Assembly: GCF_028476545.1 (NCBI RefSeq)
Contig: NW_026731898.1
Coordinates: forward strand, 415,001-479,000
Source: Physella acuta
Lineage: Eukaryota; Mollusca; Gastropoda; Physidae
DNA length: 64,000 nt
Reading direction: 5' to 3'
Shown piece by piece: positions 28,327 through 40,525 of this stretch. The notes beneath the pieces were generated by a model. The model made no database searches and was not told the DNA's origin. It worked only from the letters and a program-made list of their open reading frames with translations. The position numbers and the translations under genes were made by a program. Within the stretch, counting starts at the first letter, position 1. The number at the start of each line of letters is the position of its first letter.

Positions 28327-28569
28327 CATGGATGAACTGGCTGTGTCCAAGAAGCCTGGGAAAGTTTGAGGGGCCCAAAACTCCCGATTTAAATTTTCAT
28401 AATGCATTTCTTCCCATCAGATTGAATTGTACGTCTTTGCATAAAGAAAGGATTGGGTAAAACGGAGAAATACCACAGTAATACCCGTTCCTAAATATCC
28501 ACGTGATTTTATTTTCTGGAAAGGGGGGGGGGGCACCGGGATTTTTCCCGGAAGGCCAGTCCACCCCTG
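28327..28569 (-). mobile_element. hAT-type miniature element, GGACTGGCC family
   Basis: Ends CATGGATGAACTGGC and GGCCAGTCCACCCCTG. TSDs AAAGTGTA / AATGTGTA match at 7 of 8. A G-run and CCGGGA inversions lie near the right end. Ends are diverged, so this is a moderate call. Confidence 0.6.
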
Positions 28570-28749
28570 AATGTGTACATAACGTTGAAAAGACTTGTGG
28601 CCAGTGTGGTATGTGCTAAATCAGTGCTCAATTATGAAACAATAACGGGATCTTATTTTTTAAATGGTGTTCGATTACTGGTAGTTAACTATATACACAT
28701 ATGCTTCCTACAGTCACAGCTAACCCAAATCCAAGCCCTACCGTGGCCA

Positions 28750-29142
28750 CGGAGGCGTAGCGGGGGGGGGGGGCGGGGGATGCGTACCGAACCGGGTGAA
28801 AGGGGGTGACACCAAGGCCAAAATAGCAAAATATATGTAGACAAAAAATATTATTCAATTAAAATTAATGATTAATTAAAATTGAAAGCTAAAATTGACA
28901 AATCCCGACACAAGCTAGGTGGGGGGGGGGGGGGGGGTGGTGACACCATGACGTAAACTTGCTAACTATAGAGAAAATGATGTTACATTAAGCTGTATTA
29001 GTAACCGACTTATGATTTTTTTTAAAAATTATTATCCGTGCAAAGTTTAGACCTATCAGGGGGTGGGGGGGGGGGGGGGAACACCAACGTTCACAACATC
29101 TAGGTGCCGCACCAGCTGACACCCGACCTAGCAACGCCACTG
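28750..29142 (-). mobile_element. Diverged CAGTGGCGTAGC-family element
   Basis: The right end GACCTAGCAACGCCACTG and left end CGGAGGCGTAGCG resemble the 24076 family in reverse. The interior shares GGTGACACCAAGG and the AAAATAGCAAAATA block. Three G-runs. TSD not clear. Confidence 0.6.
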
Positions 29143-29149
29143 CCATAGC

Positions 29150-29820
29150 CCTAGCCCTAATTTCTGACCATAACGCTCAACATGAGATAATAATACTACT
29201 AACAACCAACACACCTATTTTCGAAACACTCTATTGTAGGACATTGTTGATCGAAACTCGAGACCCACAAAACAAGCAGTAAACAAACAATAAATAAAAT
29301 ACGTTTGAAATAGACCAACCTGCTTTCCCTTTAAAACTATTTGGCCTCGCCCGTCTCGTGACTTCATGACGTCAACAAGGTGGGCGGGGCATGAGTCAAG
29401 TAGACGGGTCTACAGATTATGAATTAAATACCTAACAATTTAAAAACATCTAAAGTACAATCTTGAGTACAATTTTTACGTTCATTCTGTAATCGTAGAA
29501 AATAATAACGTGTCATAATAGATCTAACTCTCGATGAACAAACAAACAAAGATGTACTATCTTTAGATTACATACAATAGTTACTTAGATCAGTTTACAA
29601 TGTTGTTTTTGTCACTTTGTCTAGAGGACAATAGGCGTACAGAAAAATAAATAAGACCACAATTACATGCCCAAATCCTTTCAAGAAAAGTTCAAGTAGT
29701 TTTAAAATATTATTTTATTTGTCTGTTGATGTATGCAAGGAGGGAAAAAAATGAATGTGAGTTAGTGTATATTTGTGTGTGTGTGTGTGTTTTGTGGGGT
29801 GGGGAAAGACATCTGCGCTG
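29150..29820. other. Intergenic sequence with no feature seen
   Basis: Contains a small GC-richer patch around 29340-29410 with TGACGTCA (CRE-like) but no gene evidence. Confidence 0.5.
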
Positions 29821-29824
29821 AACG

Positions 29825-30008
29825 CAGAGTTTCTTCCAGGCATTTCCGAAAAACGTCTACCCCCCCCCCCCCAATCCCCCCTCCCCGAACGAAATATAAT
29901 TTATATAAAAAATATATTCTTTTACCAGTGTTTCCTTCCCATCCCCCGGAGATTTTAGTTCGCCCCCCCCCCCTCCCCGCCGAAGAAAAAAGTCTGAAAG
30001 AAACAATG
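29825..30008 (+). mobile_element. hAT-type miniature element, CAGTGTTTCTTCC family
   Basis: Starts CAGAGTTTCTTCCAGGC, ends GTCTGAAAGAAACAATG. TSD GCTGAACG / CCTGAAAG matches 6 of 8. Contains CGAACGAAATATAATTTATA and a second internal CAGTGTTTCC start, suggesting a tandem or nested copy. Confidence 0.7.
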
Positions 30009-30144
30009 CCTGAAAGAAATAAGTTTCAGTATACTTACTAGAGACAGTCTTACAGTAAATCTTGGAAGTTTGAATTTTATAGAATTGAAGTGAGATTTTA
30101 AAAAATAACACATAATGTTTCATCATCATCTTTTTCCGTTCGAA

Positions 30145-30320
30145 CCCAAGACACATGGGACAGATGAAGTAGAGTTCATCTGTTTCAATGACCTCGGAAT
30201 AAATAGTGTTAGTGGTGTCATCATTATGCTCAGCCGCTTTAGTTTCTGTAACGTGAGTCAGGTACCCATCAGAGCTGGGTGGACTTAGGGACGTCCTACA
30301 GACTCAAGCCCGAATGTTTT
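30145..30320 (-). mobile_element. tRNA-derived SINE, head partly lost
   Basis: Reverse copy: GGACAGATGAAGTAGAGTTC, GTAACGTGAGTCAGGTACCC, GAGCTGGGTGGACTTAGGGA, ending in the B-box side (ACTCAAGCCCGAATG). Confidence 0.8.
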
Positions 30321-30439
30321 CCTGTTATTATATTAACAGTATGTTAAGGGCGTTTGCTGGTAGAAGAAAAAAGATATTTCTTGTGGCATCAGTTTTTTTA
30401 ACCAATCAGATTTGTTTTGTAATAATTGATTAAGCTTTA

Positions 30440-30570
30440 GATAGGTCACGTTACTTTAGACACGTATGAGTCACATGTTGGTGACATGCTGATATGAGTC
30501 ACATATTGGTGACACGCTGATATAGTGACATGCTAATATGAGTCACTCAATATCACTCAGTATGTCGCCG
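30440..30570. repeat. GAGTCACATGTTGGTGACATG short tandem repeat
   Basis: About four units of 20-40 bp with ATGAGTCACAT and GGTGACATGCTGATA. Confidence 0.7.
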
Positions 30571-31059
30571 TTCCCCGTGTTGTAGAATAGCTGCACGACT
30601 ACTAATTTCCACATACACATATGCTATTGATTTCCTTTCTAAATACCTATATATATGTTCTCACTACCCAAGTTATAAAAAAAAAACACATCAACTATTA
30701 ACATGCAATTATCGAAAACCATAAAACCAAGAAGACTACTTTCCAAATACCACCAACTCAAAAACCACTTTCCAAGAACCACAAACCATTAAACACTTTA
30801 CATATATCATAAAATAACTCCTTAGGTGAAAACCGTGAATATGTAAATTAATCTTCCACGCGCTGTCTGTCTCTATGTGTTCTGATGATTCAGACCAAGT
30901 TGCAATCCAGCATTTTGTGAACTGTTTCTTGTGTTGACTTCCGGTTATGTAACTTATGTAAAATGTTATACGATGGTTAGTTTTGAACTTAGGTGTTTGT
31001 GCATGCGTGCACGTTTGAGTGTGTTTGTGTGAGTGTGTGTTTGTTTGTGTGTGTGTGTC

Positions 31060-31190
31060 TTTGGGGAAAAGGCCAACATCCAACAGACCGACATCCAAAA
31101 GGCCAACAGGGCAAAAGGCCGATATGTAAAAAGAGCCGACACCAGAAAGGCCGATTGGGCATAAGGCCGCTAGACTATAACGTCGACAGC
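31060..31190 (+). repeat. AAAAGGCCGACA tandem repeat
   Basis: About seven units of 15-20 bp around GGCCAACA/GGCCGACA, preceded by (GT)n. Lies about 300 bp outside the left arm of the inverted repeat. Confidence 0.7.
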
Positions 31191-31289
31191 AAAAAGTGTA
31201 TGTATGTTTGTAGGTTGTCTATAAATGTATGCATGTGTATGAATGTATTCGTGTGTATGTATGAGTAGTATATTAGGTCACTTTTGGGT

Positions 31290-31640
31290 CGCATGGGTGA
31301 GCAGGATGCGGATGCGGATGCTGATGCGGAACAAAGGCTATATAGGAAAATACTCACCCAGCCTGGGACAACGACATATAGCAAAATACTCACCCACCTG
31401 GGTGAGTGGGTGAGCAGCCTGGGACAACGAGATATAGTAAAATACTCCCTGGGGGAGGTGGAGGTACACCGACATATAGTAAAATACTCACCCACCTGGG
31501 TGAGGGTGGGTGAGCAGGTGGCGCAGCCTGGGACAATGAGATATAGTAAAATACTCACCCACCTGGGTGAAGGTGGGTGAGGGTGGGTGAGCAGCCTGGG
31601 ACAATGAGATATAGTAAAATACTCACCCACCCTAGAGTGG
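31290..31640. repeat. CACCTGGGTGAG / GATATAGTAAAATACTC minisatellite
   Basis: Four to five imperfect units of about 65-90 bp: GGGTGAGCAGCCTGGGACAA, then GAGATATAGTAAAATACTCA, then CCCACCTGGGTGAG. It crosses the outer edge of the left arm; only the part from 31491 is mirrored on the right. A related, sparser version lies at 33300-33570. Confidence 0.8.
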
Positions 31641-31679
31641 GGGATGCGGATGCGGAGTAGGTCAGTAGGTCACCTTTTG

Positions 31680-32270
31680 GTGACCTTGTGACGTAATCAT
31701 TGACCTTGTGACGTAATCAGTCACATTGTGACGTCATCACTGACCTAGTTACGTAATTTTAATGCGTTTTTTAAATTAGATTTAATGAGTTTTTAAAGTT
31801 TTAATTAATTTTTGCCCTAGTTACGTAATTTTAATGAGTTTTTAATTAGTTTGAATTTAATTTTTAAATTTTAATTAATTTTTGACCTAGTTACGTAATT
31901 TTAATGTGTTTTTTAATTAGTTTTAATGAGTTTTAAAAATGTTAATTAATTTTTATTAACGAGTTACGTAATATTAATGCGTTTTTTAATTAGTTTTAAT
32001 GAGTTTTTTAATTTTTAATTAATTAATTTTTATTATCGAGTTACGTAATTTAATTACTTTGATTGTATTTTTATTTTGTTTAATTTGTTTGTTTACTTGT
32101 TGTTTAATTTAATTACTTTGTTTATATTGGGTAATTTTTATTAACGAGTTACGTAATTTGATTATTTGTTTACTTTTTAATTATTTTTATTTTGTTTATT
32201 TTTAATTTAATTTTATTTTATAATTAGTTAAATTATTATTAACTAGTTACGTAATTTGATTTTAATTACT
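31680..32270. repeat. TTACGTAA-spaced AT-rich repeat in the left arm
   Basis: The palindromic octamer core TTACGTAA recurs at roughly 65-110 bp intervals (about 31749, 31815, 31892, 31965, 32040, 32151, 32246), each followed by TTTAAT-type sequence. Related GTGACGTAATC copies precede it. Mirrored in the right arm at about 39746-40336. Confidence 0.75.
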
Positions 32271-32469
32271 TTTGTTTATTTATTTATTTGATATATTTCT
32301 TTTCTTTGATGTATGGTATTTAAAATAAAAGACACTGTTTATTTGATTGTATGTATGTTTAATAGTAAACGGATAGGGGTGTTGGTGGATGAGAGGGGGA
32401 GTAATGATGGGGTTTGAGGGTAGGGGTGCGTTAGCGTGTACTTTGTGAATAACATCCATTAACCAGACA

Positions 32470-32900
32470 TGTAACACCTGTTACGTATCGATCTACTAGT
32501 GAGGTTTTCTCGCCGCTGCCCGTTTTAATGGGAATGTATTGATCGCACCCACGGGGCCATGAGAGCCTACCTAATTACATTTGGTCATGCATCGTGGATT
32601 TATGTGGGTTCGCGAAGCGAACACTGCAGGGGTTATGGTAATTAAGGCGAACCATTAAGCGCGTCTCCACGTTAACTGTGGTAACAGATGTTACGTATCG
32701 ATTCACCAGCAAAGTTTTTTTAATATTGATCCCACCCACGGGCCATCACAGCATGATGTCCCGCCTAATTAAATTTTGTTACGCATCGTCGATTTTATGT
32801 GTTGTTCACGGAAGCGAACACCGTAGGGTCCGGTGTTTAATGAGGTCCATTAAGCGCGTCTCCGCGTTAAGTGTGGTAACAGCTGTACCACTTTAATTGA
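32470..32900. repeat. Diverged tandem pair of about 211 bp in the left arm
   Basis: Both units contain, in order, TGTTACGTATCGAT, a CACCCACGG.GCCAT block, a CGAAGCGAACAC-like block, AAGCGCGTCTCC and TGTGGTAACAG. Their lower mutual similarity shows the tandem event is much older than the inverted duplication that copied both. Mirror copy near 39116-39546. Confidence 0.7.
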
Positions 32901-33769
32901 TTTTTCCCCGCTCGGTTACTAGAGTGGGAAGCCATCACGTAACAGCTGGTGCTGTAATTACGCTGAGTAAGGACATTGGTTGTAACTATGCGCTTATAGC
33001 GAGGGTCAGCGAAAACAAAATATATATTTAAGGGTTGGAATTTTCTTTCAACCACCGTTAAATCAGGTTTTGAGACGAAACGAAGTCTCCGTAGGTTCGT
33101 GTTTTTTAACGGGCGACAGGGTGACTTGGTGCGTTGGTACGTGAGGTATGCGGGGTAGACATGTTTTATACAAGTCTGGAAAAGTAATTAAGTTTTTTTT
33201 TTTTTTTTTTTTTTTTTATGACCGTTCCGATTTTCTTTTGATCTGACCACCATTTGACCACCCTGAGCCAGATAAATTTAACAAATGTTCAATACATAGT
33301 CGCTTATAGTAACATGGGTGAGGGGTGTAAGCAGGCGGGTGACGGTGTGAACAGGTGGGTGAAGGGGGAAATATTAACAAATGTTCAATACATACTCGCT
33401 TATAGTAACATGGGTGAGTAGTGTAAGCAGACGGGTGAAGGTGTGAACAGGTGGGTGAAGGGTGAAAGGTGGGTGAAGGTGGAGAAGGTGGGTGAAGGGG
33501 GGAACACGAGTAGGAGTAACGGATATATAGTAAAAGACTCTACCACCTGAGTGAGGTGGGTGAGGAGGCGGATTTTAATTTTAATTTTTAATTTTATTTT
33601 TTCAGCATCTGTTAACTTTAAGGTTCTATAACTCTATATATTTAAATACATTTTTTGATTCAAACGAGTTTACTTTTCCTAATGTAAGTACAGGTAAAGA
33701 GGGATTTCCTATAGATCTGTAATGAAGTAGGCCTTGTTGACTATGACTGGTTGTCCAGGTGTTGACATG

Positions 33770-33773
33770 ATAC

Positions 33774-33809
<36 letters not shown>

Positions 33810-33827
33810 GAGATACACGTACACACA

Positions 33828-33858
<31 letters not shown>

Positions 33859-33864
33859 GCGCGA
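33770..33864. repeat. Poly-T plus (AC)n(GC)n microsatellite in the left arm
   Basis: A run of about 30 T, then alternating AC (33821-33843), then alternating CG (33844-33863). The mirrored tract at 38155-38240 is shorter by one AC unit, the only length difference seen between arms. Confidence 0.9.
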
Positions 33865-34872
33865 AATTCATACTAGGTCGGTAAAGGCGGAGAGAACTTA
33901 TAGGTATACATTATCATGGTAACAACAAAAGCGACCCTTATTTTATTAACATGCAAGCGTGTTTTCCAAAAAGTGTCACCAGGCCGTTACCATTTTCACA
34001 GCGGGGTTTATTTTAAGTGCACCTTGTGCACGTTTGTTTACATTTTAAAAGACGTATCGCGTGTCTTCCCCACATGTCTTCCCTAATAGAGAAACGAGAG
34101 GAAAGACAACTGTTCTAAAATTAGAACAGACTTGTTTACAGCCACGAGTATCGTCCCTTGTGAAAAAAATTGCGCGTCAGAATCCTTAACTAAACAGTCA
34201 ATTTCTTTAACAAGTTAAAAATAATTTAGGAAGACAAGGGTTAACAACATTAGACGCCAACATTTTTGTTTCATGTGACGACAAGGCACAATACACTTTT
34301 GTAGTTTATGTCTCAAGTAGAGGGGTGGGATATTTTTTCTTTGTAAGAGTCTTGTAAACAATGGGTAGAGGAGGCGATTACTAAGTAAGAGGGGAGAGAA
34401 CGTGACTTGCATCGCGATATTTGAAAACATGGCGATGTTTAACCTCAAGCAGATTACCTTCCCATGTTCGCTTTAGTATTACAGTTTTCATCAAACTTCT
34501 TTTTGACTTGAACTTCTTTAATTTTTTAAGAAAGTTTACTTATACATAAGACGTTATGTATAATTACAATTTTTTATTTTCACCACTCAATGTATTTTGT
34601 TTTTCTATATCTTACATTGCCATCTTAATTTTTGATCACCTTAGTAAAAATTTGCTTAAGATTATAAACTTCGAGTTTTAAAAAACAACAACGTTATAGT
34701 ACGTCGTGTCAAAGGACACACCGTTTAAAATGTCTACATTTAAAGTTCACCAATATAATGACGTAAAAACTAAATATGATATGACGTTAGCATGCATATC
34801 ATACAATCTAATCACTCTAAAGTACAAATCAATAATTTTTATTGATTAAGGGGCTGGGTGAGTTATTTTTAT

Positions 34873-36460
34873 TCGGGTGCCCAGGGAAGGTTTGGAGTTG
34901 GCTAGGGGCACCGTTCATACTAGAGTCGGTGACGTTTTCACCGAGGCAGGGTTCGAAGCTAGACCATATATGTTTTGGAATTGTTAGTGGTCGAGCCTAT
35001 AGTAGGGTCGGGGGAGTTTTGTTAACACAGAGGGATGTTTCGAAGTTAGTACAACCATGTTTTAGAATTGATAGGTAGAGAGTTTATACGAGAGTCGTGG
35101 GAGTTTTCACCGAGGTTGGTTTTGAACTCGGACCATGGATGTTTAGGAGTTGGATGCGGCAGAGTTTACACTAGGGACGGAGGTGTTTTGGTTACACCGA
35201 GGGTGGTTTCGAAGGTCGTACATGCATCCTTGGAATTGTTAAGGGCCGTCTTCATACTAGGGTCGGTGAAGTTTTCACCGAGGTTGGTTTTGAACTCGGA
35301 ACATGTGTGTTTTGGAATTGTTGGTAGCCGAGTTCATACTAGGGTCGGTGAAGGTTGGTTTTGAACTCGGAACATGCATGTTTTGGAATCGGTAGGTGTA
35401 GAGTCCATACTAGGGTCGGTGAAGTTTTCACCGAGGCAGGTTACAAAGTTGGGACATGCATGTTTAGGAATTGTTGGCAGTCGAGTTCATACTAGGGTCG
35501 GGAGTTTTGTTAACACTGAGGCAGGTTGCAAAGTTGGTACATGCATGTTTGGGAATTGTTGGTACCCGAGTTCATACTAGTGTCGGTGAAGGTTGGTTTT
35601 GAACTCGGAACATGCATGTTTAGGAATTGTTGGTAGCCGAGTTCATACTAGGGTCGGTGAAGGTTGGTTTTGAACTCGGAACATGCATGTTTTGGAATCG
35701 GTAGGTGTAGAGTCCATACTAGGGTCGGTGAAGTTTTCACCGAGGCAGGTTACAAAGTTGGGACATGCATGTTTAGGAATTGTTGGCAGTCGAGTTCATA
35801 CTAGGGTCGGGAGTTTTGTTAACACTGAGGCAGGTTGCAAAGTTGGTACATGCATGTTTGGGAATTGTTGGTACCCGAGTTCATACTAGTGTCGGTGAAG
35901 GTTGGTTTTGAACTCTGAACATGCATGTTTAGGAATTGTTGGTAGTCGAGTTCATACTAGTGTCGGTGAAGGTTGGTTTTGAACTCGGAACATGCGTGTT
36001 TTGGAATCGGTAGGTGTAGAGTCCATACTAGGGTCGGTGAAGTTTTCACCGAGGGTGGTTTCAAAGTTAGTACATGCATGTTTTGGAAGTGTTAGGGGCC
36101 GAGTCTATACTACGGTGGGATGGTTTTTGTTTTCACCGAGGCCGGTTTCAAAGTTGTTACAGGCATGTTTTGGAATCGATTGGTGTAGAGTTTAAACTAG
36201 CGTCGGGGGAGTTTGGGTTTCACCGAGGCGTGTTTCAAATCCATGTTTCGGAGTTGGTTGGGTTAGAGTTTACACTAGAGTGGGACGGTCTTTGTTTTCA
36301 ACAAGACAGGTTTCAAAGTTGGTGCATGGGTGTTTGGTACAGGACCGTTTTGGAATCGGTGAGGCAAAGTTAAACTAGGGTCAGGGGAGTTTTCAACGAG
36401 GCTGGTTTCGAAATTGGGCCATGTGTGTTTCAGAGTTGGATGGGAACGTTGTCACTTGTA
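34873..36460 (+). repeat. Spacer minisatellite with 309-bp higher-order units
   Basis: Monomers of about 80-105 bp share CATACTAGGGTCGGTGAAG, TTTTCACCGAGG and CATGCATGTTTTGGAAT. Three monomers form a 309-bp unit repeated at 35374, 35683 and 35992. The first two are almost identical; the third drifts after about 90 bp. Flanking monomers are more diverged, as expected when arrays expand from the centre. ORFs through it are simple by-products of the repeat. Confidence 0.9.
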
Positions 36461-36719
36461 ACATTAGTTGAATACAGATACAAGTTTGTCTGTTACTTTG
36501 TCTTTTGTCTGTCCAAGTAATAGTGTGGGTAGAGGTACGGTCTGTTTATCTAGCGGGTGTTTAGGGACGGGGGCTAGGGCGGCAAACATAGGTGGCTAGG
36601 GTGCAAGAGATATTCAACGAGGAGTAGTGTCTACAAGTTACATAGACCAGTCTGTTGGAGTAGTGTCTAGGGGTTGTGATATTAGTTGAGTGTAGATAAA
36701 TGTAAGATTGTCATACATC

Positions 36720-37311
36720 ATTTGTCTCTTAAATGGAATAGAATGGGTAGTGGTACGGTATGTGTATCTATCGGTTGGTATTGAGGTTAGGGATGGGAGA
36801 AGGAGAAAGGGGTTGCGGACAAAGGGAAGGGGAAAGGCGAATAGTGATAAAAATAACTCACCCAGCCCCTTAATCAATAAAAATTATTGATTTGTACTTT
36901 AGAGTGATTAGATTGTATGATATGTATGCTAACGTCATATCATATTTAGTTTTTACGTCATTATATTGGTGAACTTTAAATGTAGACATTTTAAACGGTG
37001 TGTCCTTTGACACGCATCCTTTGTCTCTTAAATGGAATAGAATGGGTAGTGGTACGGTATGTGTATCTATCGGTTGGTATTGAGGTTAGGGATGGGAGAA
37101 GGAGAAAGGGGTTGCGGACAAAGGGAAGGGGAAAGGCGAATAGTGATAAAAATAACTCACCCAGCCCCTTAATCAATAAAAATTATTGATTTGTACTTTA
37201 GAGTGATTAGATTGTATGATATGTATGCTAACGTCATATCATATTTAGTTTTTACGTCATTATATTGGTGAACTTTAAATGTAGACATTTTAAACGGTGT
37301 GTCCTTTGACA
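36720..37311. repeat. 299-bp tandem duplication at the inner edge of the right arm
   Basis: 36720-37012 is repeated at 37019-37311, separated by a short CATCC-containing junction. Each copy includes about 165 bp of the arm's inner end, so the right side carries an additional partial arm end (about 36847-37012). The left side has no such duplicate. Confidence 0.9.
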
Positions 37312-38159
37312 CGACGTACTATAACGTTGTTGTTTTTTAAAACTCGAAGTTTATAATCTTAAGCAAATTTTTACTAAGGTGATCAAAAATTAAGATGGCA
37401 ATGTAAGATATAGAAAAAGAAAATACATTGAGTGGTGAAAATAAAAAATTGTAATTAGACATAACGTCTTATGTATAAGTAAACTTTCTTAAAAAATTAA
37501 AGAAGTTCAAGTCAAAAAGAAGTTTGATGAAAACTGTAATACTAAAGCGAACATGGGAAGGTAATCTGCTTGAGGTTAAACATCGCCATGTTTTCAAATA
37601 TCGCGATGCAAGTCACGTTCTCTCCCCTCTTACTTAGTAATCGCCTCCTCTACCCATTGTTTACAAGACTCTTACAAAGAAAAAATATCCCACCCCTCTA
37701 CTTGAGACATAAACTACAAAAGTGTATTGTGCCTTGTCGTCACATGAAACAAAAATGTTGGCGTCTAATGTTGTTAACCCTTGTCTTCCTAAATTATTTT
37801 TAACTTGTTAAAGAAATTGACTGTTTAGTTAAGGATTCTGACGCGCAATTTTTTTCACAAGGGACGATACTCGTGGCTGTAAACAAGTCTGTTCTAATTT
37901 TAGAACAGTTGTCTTTCCTCTCGTTTCTCTATTAGGGAAGACATGTGGGGAAGACACGCGATACGTCTTTTAAAATGTAAACAAACGTGCACAAGGTGCA
38001 CTTAAAATAAACCCCGCTGTGAAAATGGTAACGGCCTGGTGACACTTTTTGGAAAACACGCTTGCATGTTAATAAAATAAGGGTCGCTTTTGTTGTTACC
38101 ATGATAATGTATACCTATAAGTTCTCTCCGCCTTTACCGACCTAGTATGAATTTCGCGC

Positions 38160-38190
<31 letters not shown>

Positions 38191-38206
38191 TGTGTACGTG
38201 TATCTC

Positions 38207-38242
<36 letters not shown>

Positions 38243-40525
38243 GTATCATGTCAACACCTGGACAACCAGTCATAGTCAACAAGGCCTACTTCATTACAGA
38301 TCTATAGGAAATCCCTCTTTACCTGTACTTACATTAGGAAAAGTAAACTCGTTTGAATCAAAAAATGTATTTAAATATATAGAGTTATAGAACCTTAAAG
38401 TTAACAGATGCTGAAAAAATAAAATTAAAAATTAAAATTAAAATCCGCCTCCTCACCCACCTCACTCAGGTGGTAGAGTCTTTTACTATATATCCGTTAC
38501 TCCTACTCGTGTTCCCCCCTTCACCCACCTTCTCCACCTTCACCCACCTTTCACCCTTCACCCACCTGTTCACACCTTCACCCGTCTGCTTACACTACTC
38601 ACCCATGTTACTATAAGCGAGTATGTATTGAACATTTGTTAATATTTCCCCCTTCACCCACCTGTTCACACCGTCACCCGCCTGCTTACACCCCTCACCC
38701 ATGTTACTATAAGCGACTATGTATTGAACATTTGTTAAATTTATCTGGCTCAGGGTGGTCAAATGGTGGTCAGATCAAAAGAAAATCGGAACGGTCATAA
38801 AAAAAAAAAAAAAAAAAAAAAAACTTAATTACTTTTCCAGACTTGTATAAAACATGTCTACCCCGCATACCTCACGTACCAACGCACCAAGTCACCCTGT
38901 CGCCCGTTAAAAAACACGAACCTACGGAGACTTCGTTTCGTCTCAAAACCTGATTTAACGGTGGTTGAAAGAAAATTCCAACCCTTAAATATATATTTTG
39001 TTTTCGCTGACCCTCGCTATAAGCGCATAGTTACAACCAATGTCCTTACTCAGCGTAATTACAGCACCAGCTGTTACGTGATGGCTTCCCACTCTAGTAA
39101 CCGAGCGGGGAAAAATCAATTAAAGTGGTACAGCTGTTACCACACTTAACGCGGAGACGCGCTTAATGGACCTCATTAAACACCGGACCCTACGGTGTTC
39201 GCTTCCGTGAACAACACATAAAATCGACGATGCGTAACAAAATTTAATTAGGCGGGACATCATGCTGTGATGGCCCGTGGGTGGGATCAATATTAAAAAA
39301 ACTTTGCTGGTGAATCGATACGTAACATCTGTTACCACAGTTAACGTGGAGACGCGCTTAATGGTTCGCCTTAATTACCATAACCCCTGCAGTGTTCGCT
39401 TCGCGAACCCACATAAATCCACGATGCATGACCAAATGTAATTAGGTAGGCTCTCATGGCCCCGTGGGTGCGATCAATACATTCCCATTAAAACGGGCAG
39501 CGGCGAGAAAACCTCACTAGTAGATCGATACGTAACAGGTGTTACATGTCTGGTTAATGGATGTTATTCACAAAGTACACGCTAACGCACCCCTACCCTC
39601 AAACCCCATCATTACTCCCCCTCTCATCCACCAACACCCCTATCCGTTTACTATTAAACATACATACAATCAAATAAACAGTGTCTTTTATTTTAAATAC
39701 CATACATCAAAGAAAAGAAATATATAAAATAAATAAATAAACAAAAGTAATTAAAATCAAATTACGTAACTAGTTAATAATAATTTAACTAATTATAAAA
39801 TAAAATAAAATTAAAAATAAACAAAATAAAAATAATTAAAAAGTAAACAAATAATCAAATTACGTAACTCGTTAATAAAAATTACCCAATATAAACAAAG
39901 TAATTAAATTAAACAACAAGTAAACAAACAAATTAAACAAAATAAAAATACAATCAAAGTAATTAAATTACGTAACTCGATAATAAAAATTAATTAATTA
40001 AAAATTAAAAAACTCATTAAAACTAATTAAAAAACGCATTAATATTACGTAACTCGTTAATAAAAATTAATTAACATTTTTAAAACTCATTAAAACTAAT
40101 TAAAAAACACATTAAAATTACGTAACTAGGTCAAAAATTAATTAAAATTTAAAAATTAAATTCAAACTAATTAAAAACTCATTAAAATTACGTAACTAGG
40201 GCAAAAATTAATTAAAACTTTAAAAACTCATTAAATCTAATTTAAAAAACGCATTAAAATTACGTAACTAGGTCAGTGATGACGTCACAATGTGACTGAT
40301 TACGTCACAAGGTCAATGATTACGTCACAAGGTCACCAAAAGGTGACCTACTGACCTACTCCGCATCCGCATCCCCCACTCTAGGGTGGGTGAGTATTTT
40401 ACTATATCTCATTGTCCCAGGCTGCTCACCCACCCTCACCCACCTTCACCCAGGTGGGTGAGTATTTTACTATATCTCATTGTCCCAGGCTGCGCCACCT
40501 GCTCACCCACCCTCACCCAGGTGGG
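37146..40525 (-). repeat. Right arm of the 9-kb near-perfect inverted repeat
   Basis: Reverse complement of 31491-34872. The boundary with unique sequence is sharp at 40525/40526. No target-site duplication is visible at the outer edges. Because content mirrors the left arm, any gene-like frames here are mirror copies too. Confidence 0.95.

Larger units (their letters stand above)
31491..34872 (+). repeat. Left arm of a 9-kb near-perfect inverted repeat
   Basis: Every point x in the outer arm matches the reverse complement at 72016-x, and inside the (AC)n tract at 72018-x. The offset is one AC unit (23 versus 21 nt of alternating AC). Besides that I noticed only two substitutions, near 34570 and 34591. 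The arm carries no gene. It holds minisatellites, TTACGTAA repeats, a diverged 211-bp tandem pair, a poly-T run and an AC/GC tract. The outer edge lies in a CACCTGGGTGAG minisatellite and the inner edge in GGGTGAGTTATTTTTAT. Confidence 0.95.

Noticed and set aside
34842-36373. Several 60-99 codon ORFs with near-identical sequences, and mirrored ORFs in the arms
   Set aside because: They follow the tandem units or the inverted duplication and show no start context, domain or splice logic.
31491-40525. Palindrome as a simple missed-adapter foldback read
   Set aside because: That artefact gives arms meeting at the centre. Here a 2.27-kb unrelated spacer and an asymmetric 299-bp duplication lie between them. 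Other assembly errors remain possible.
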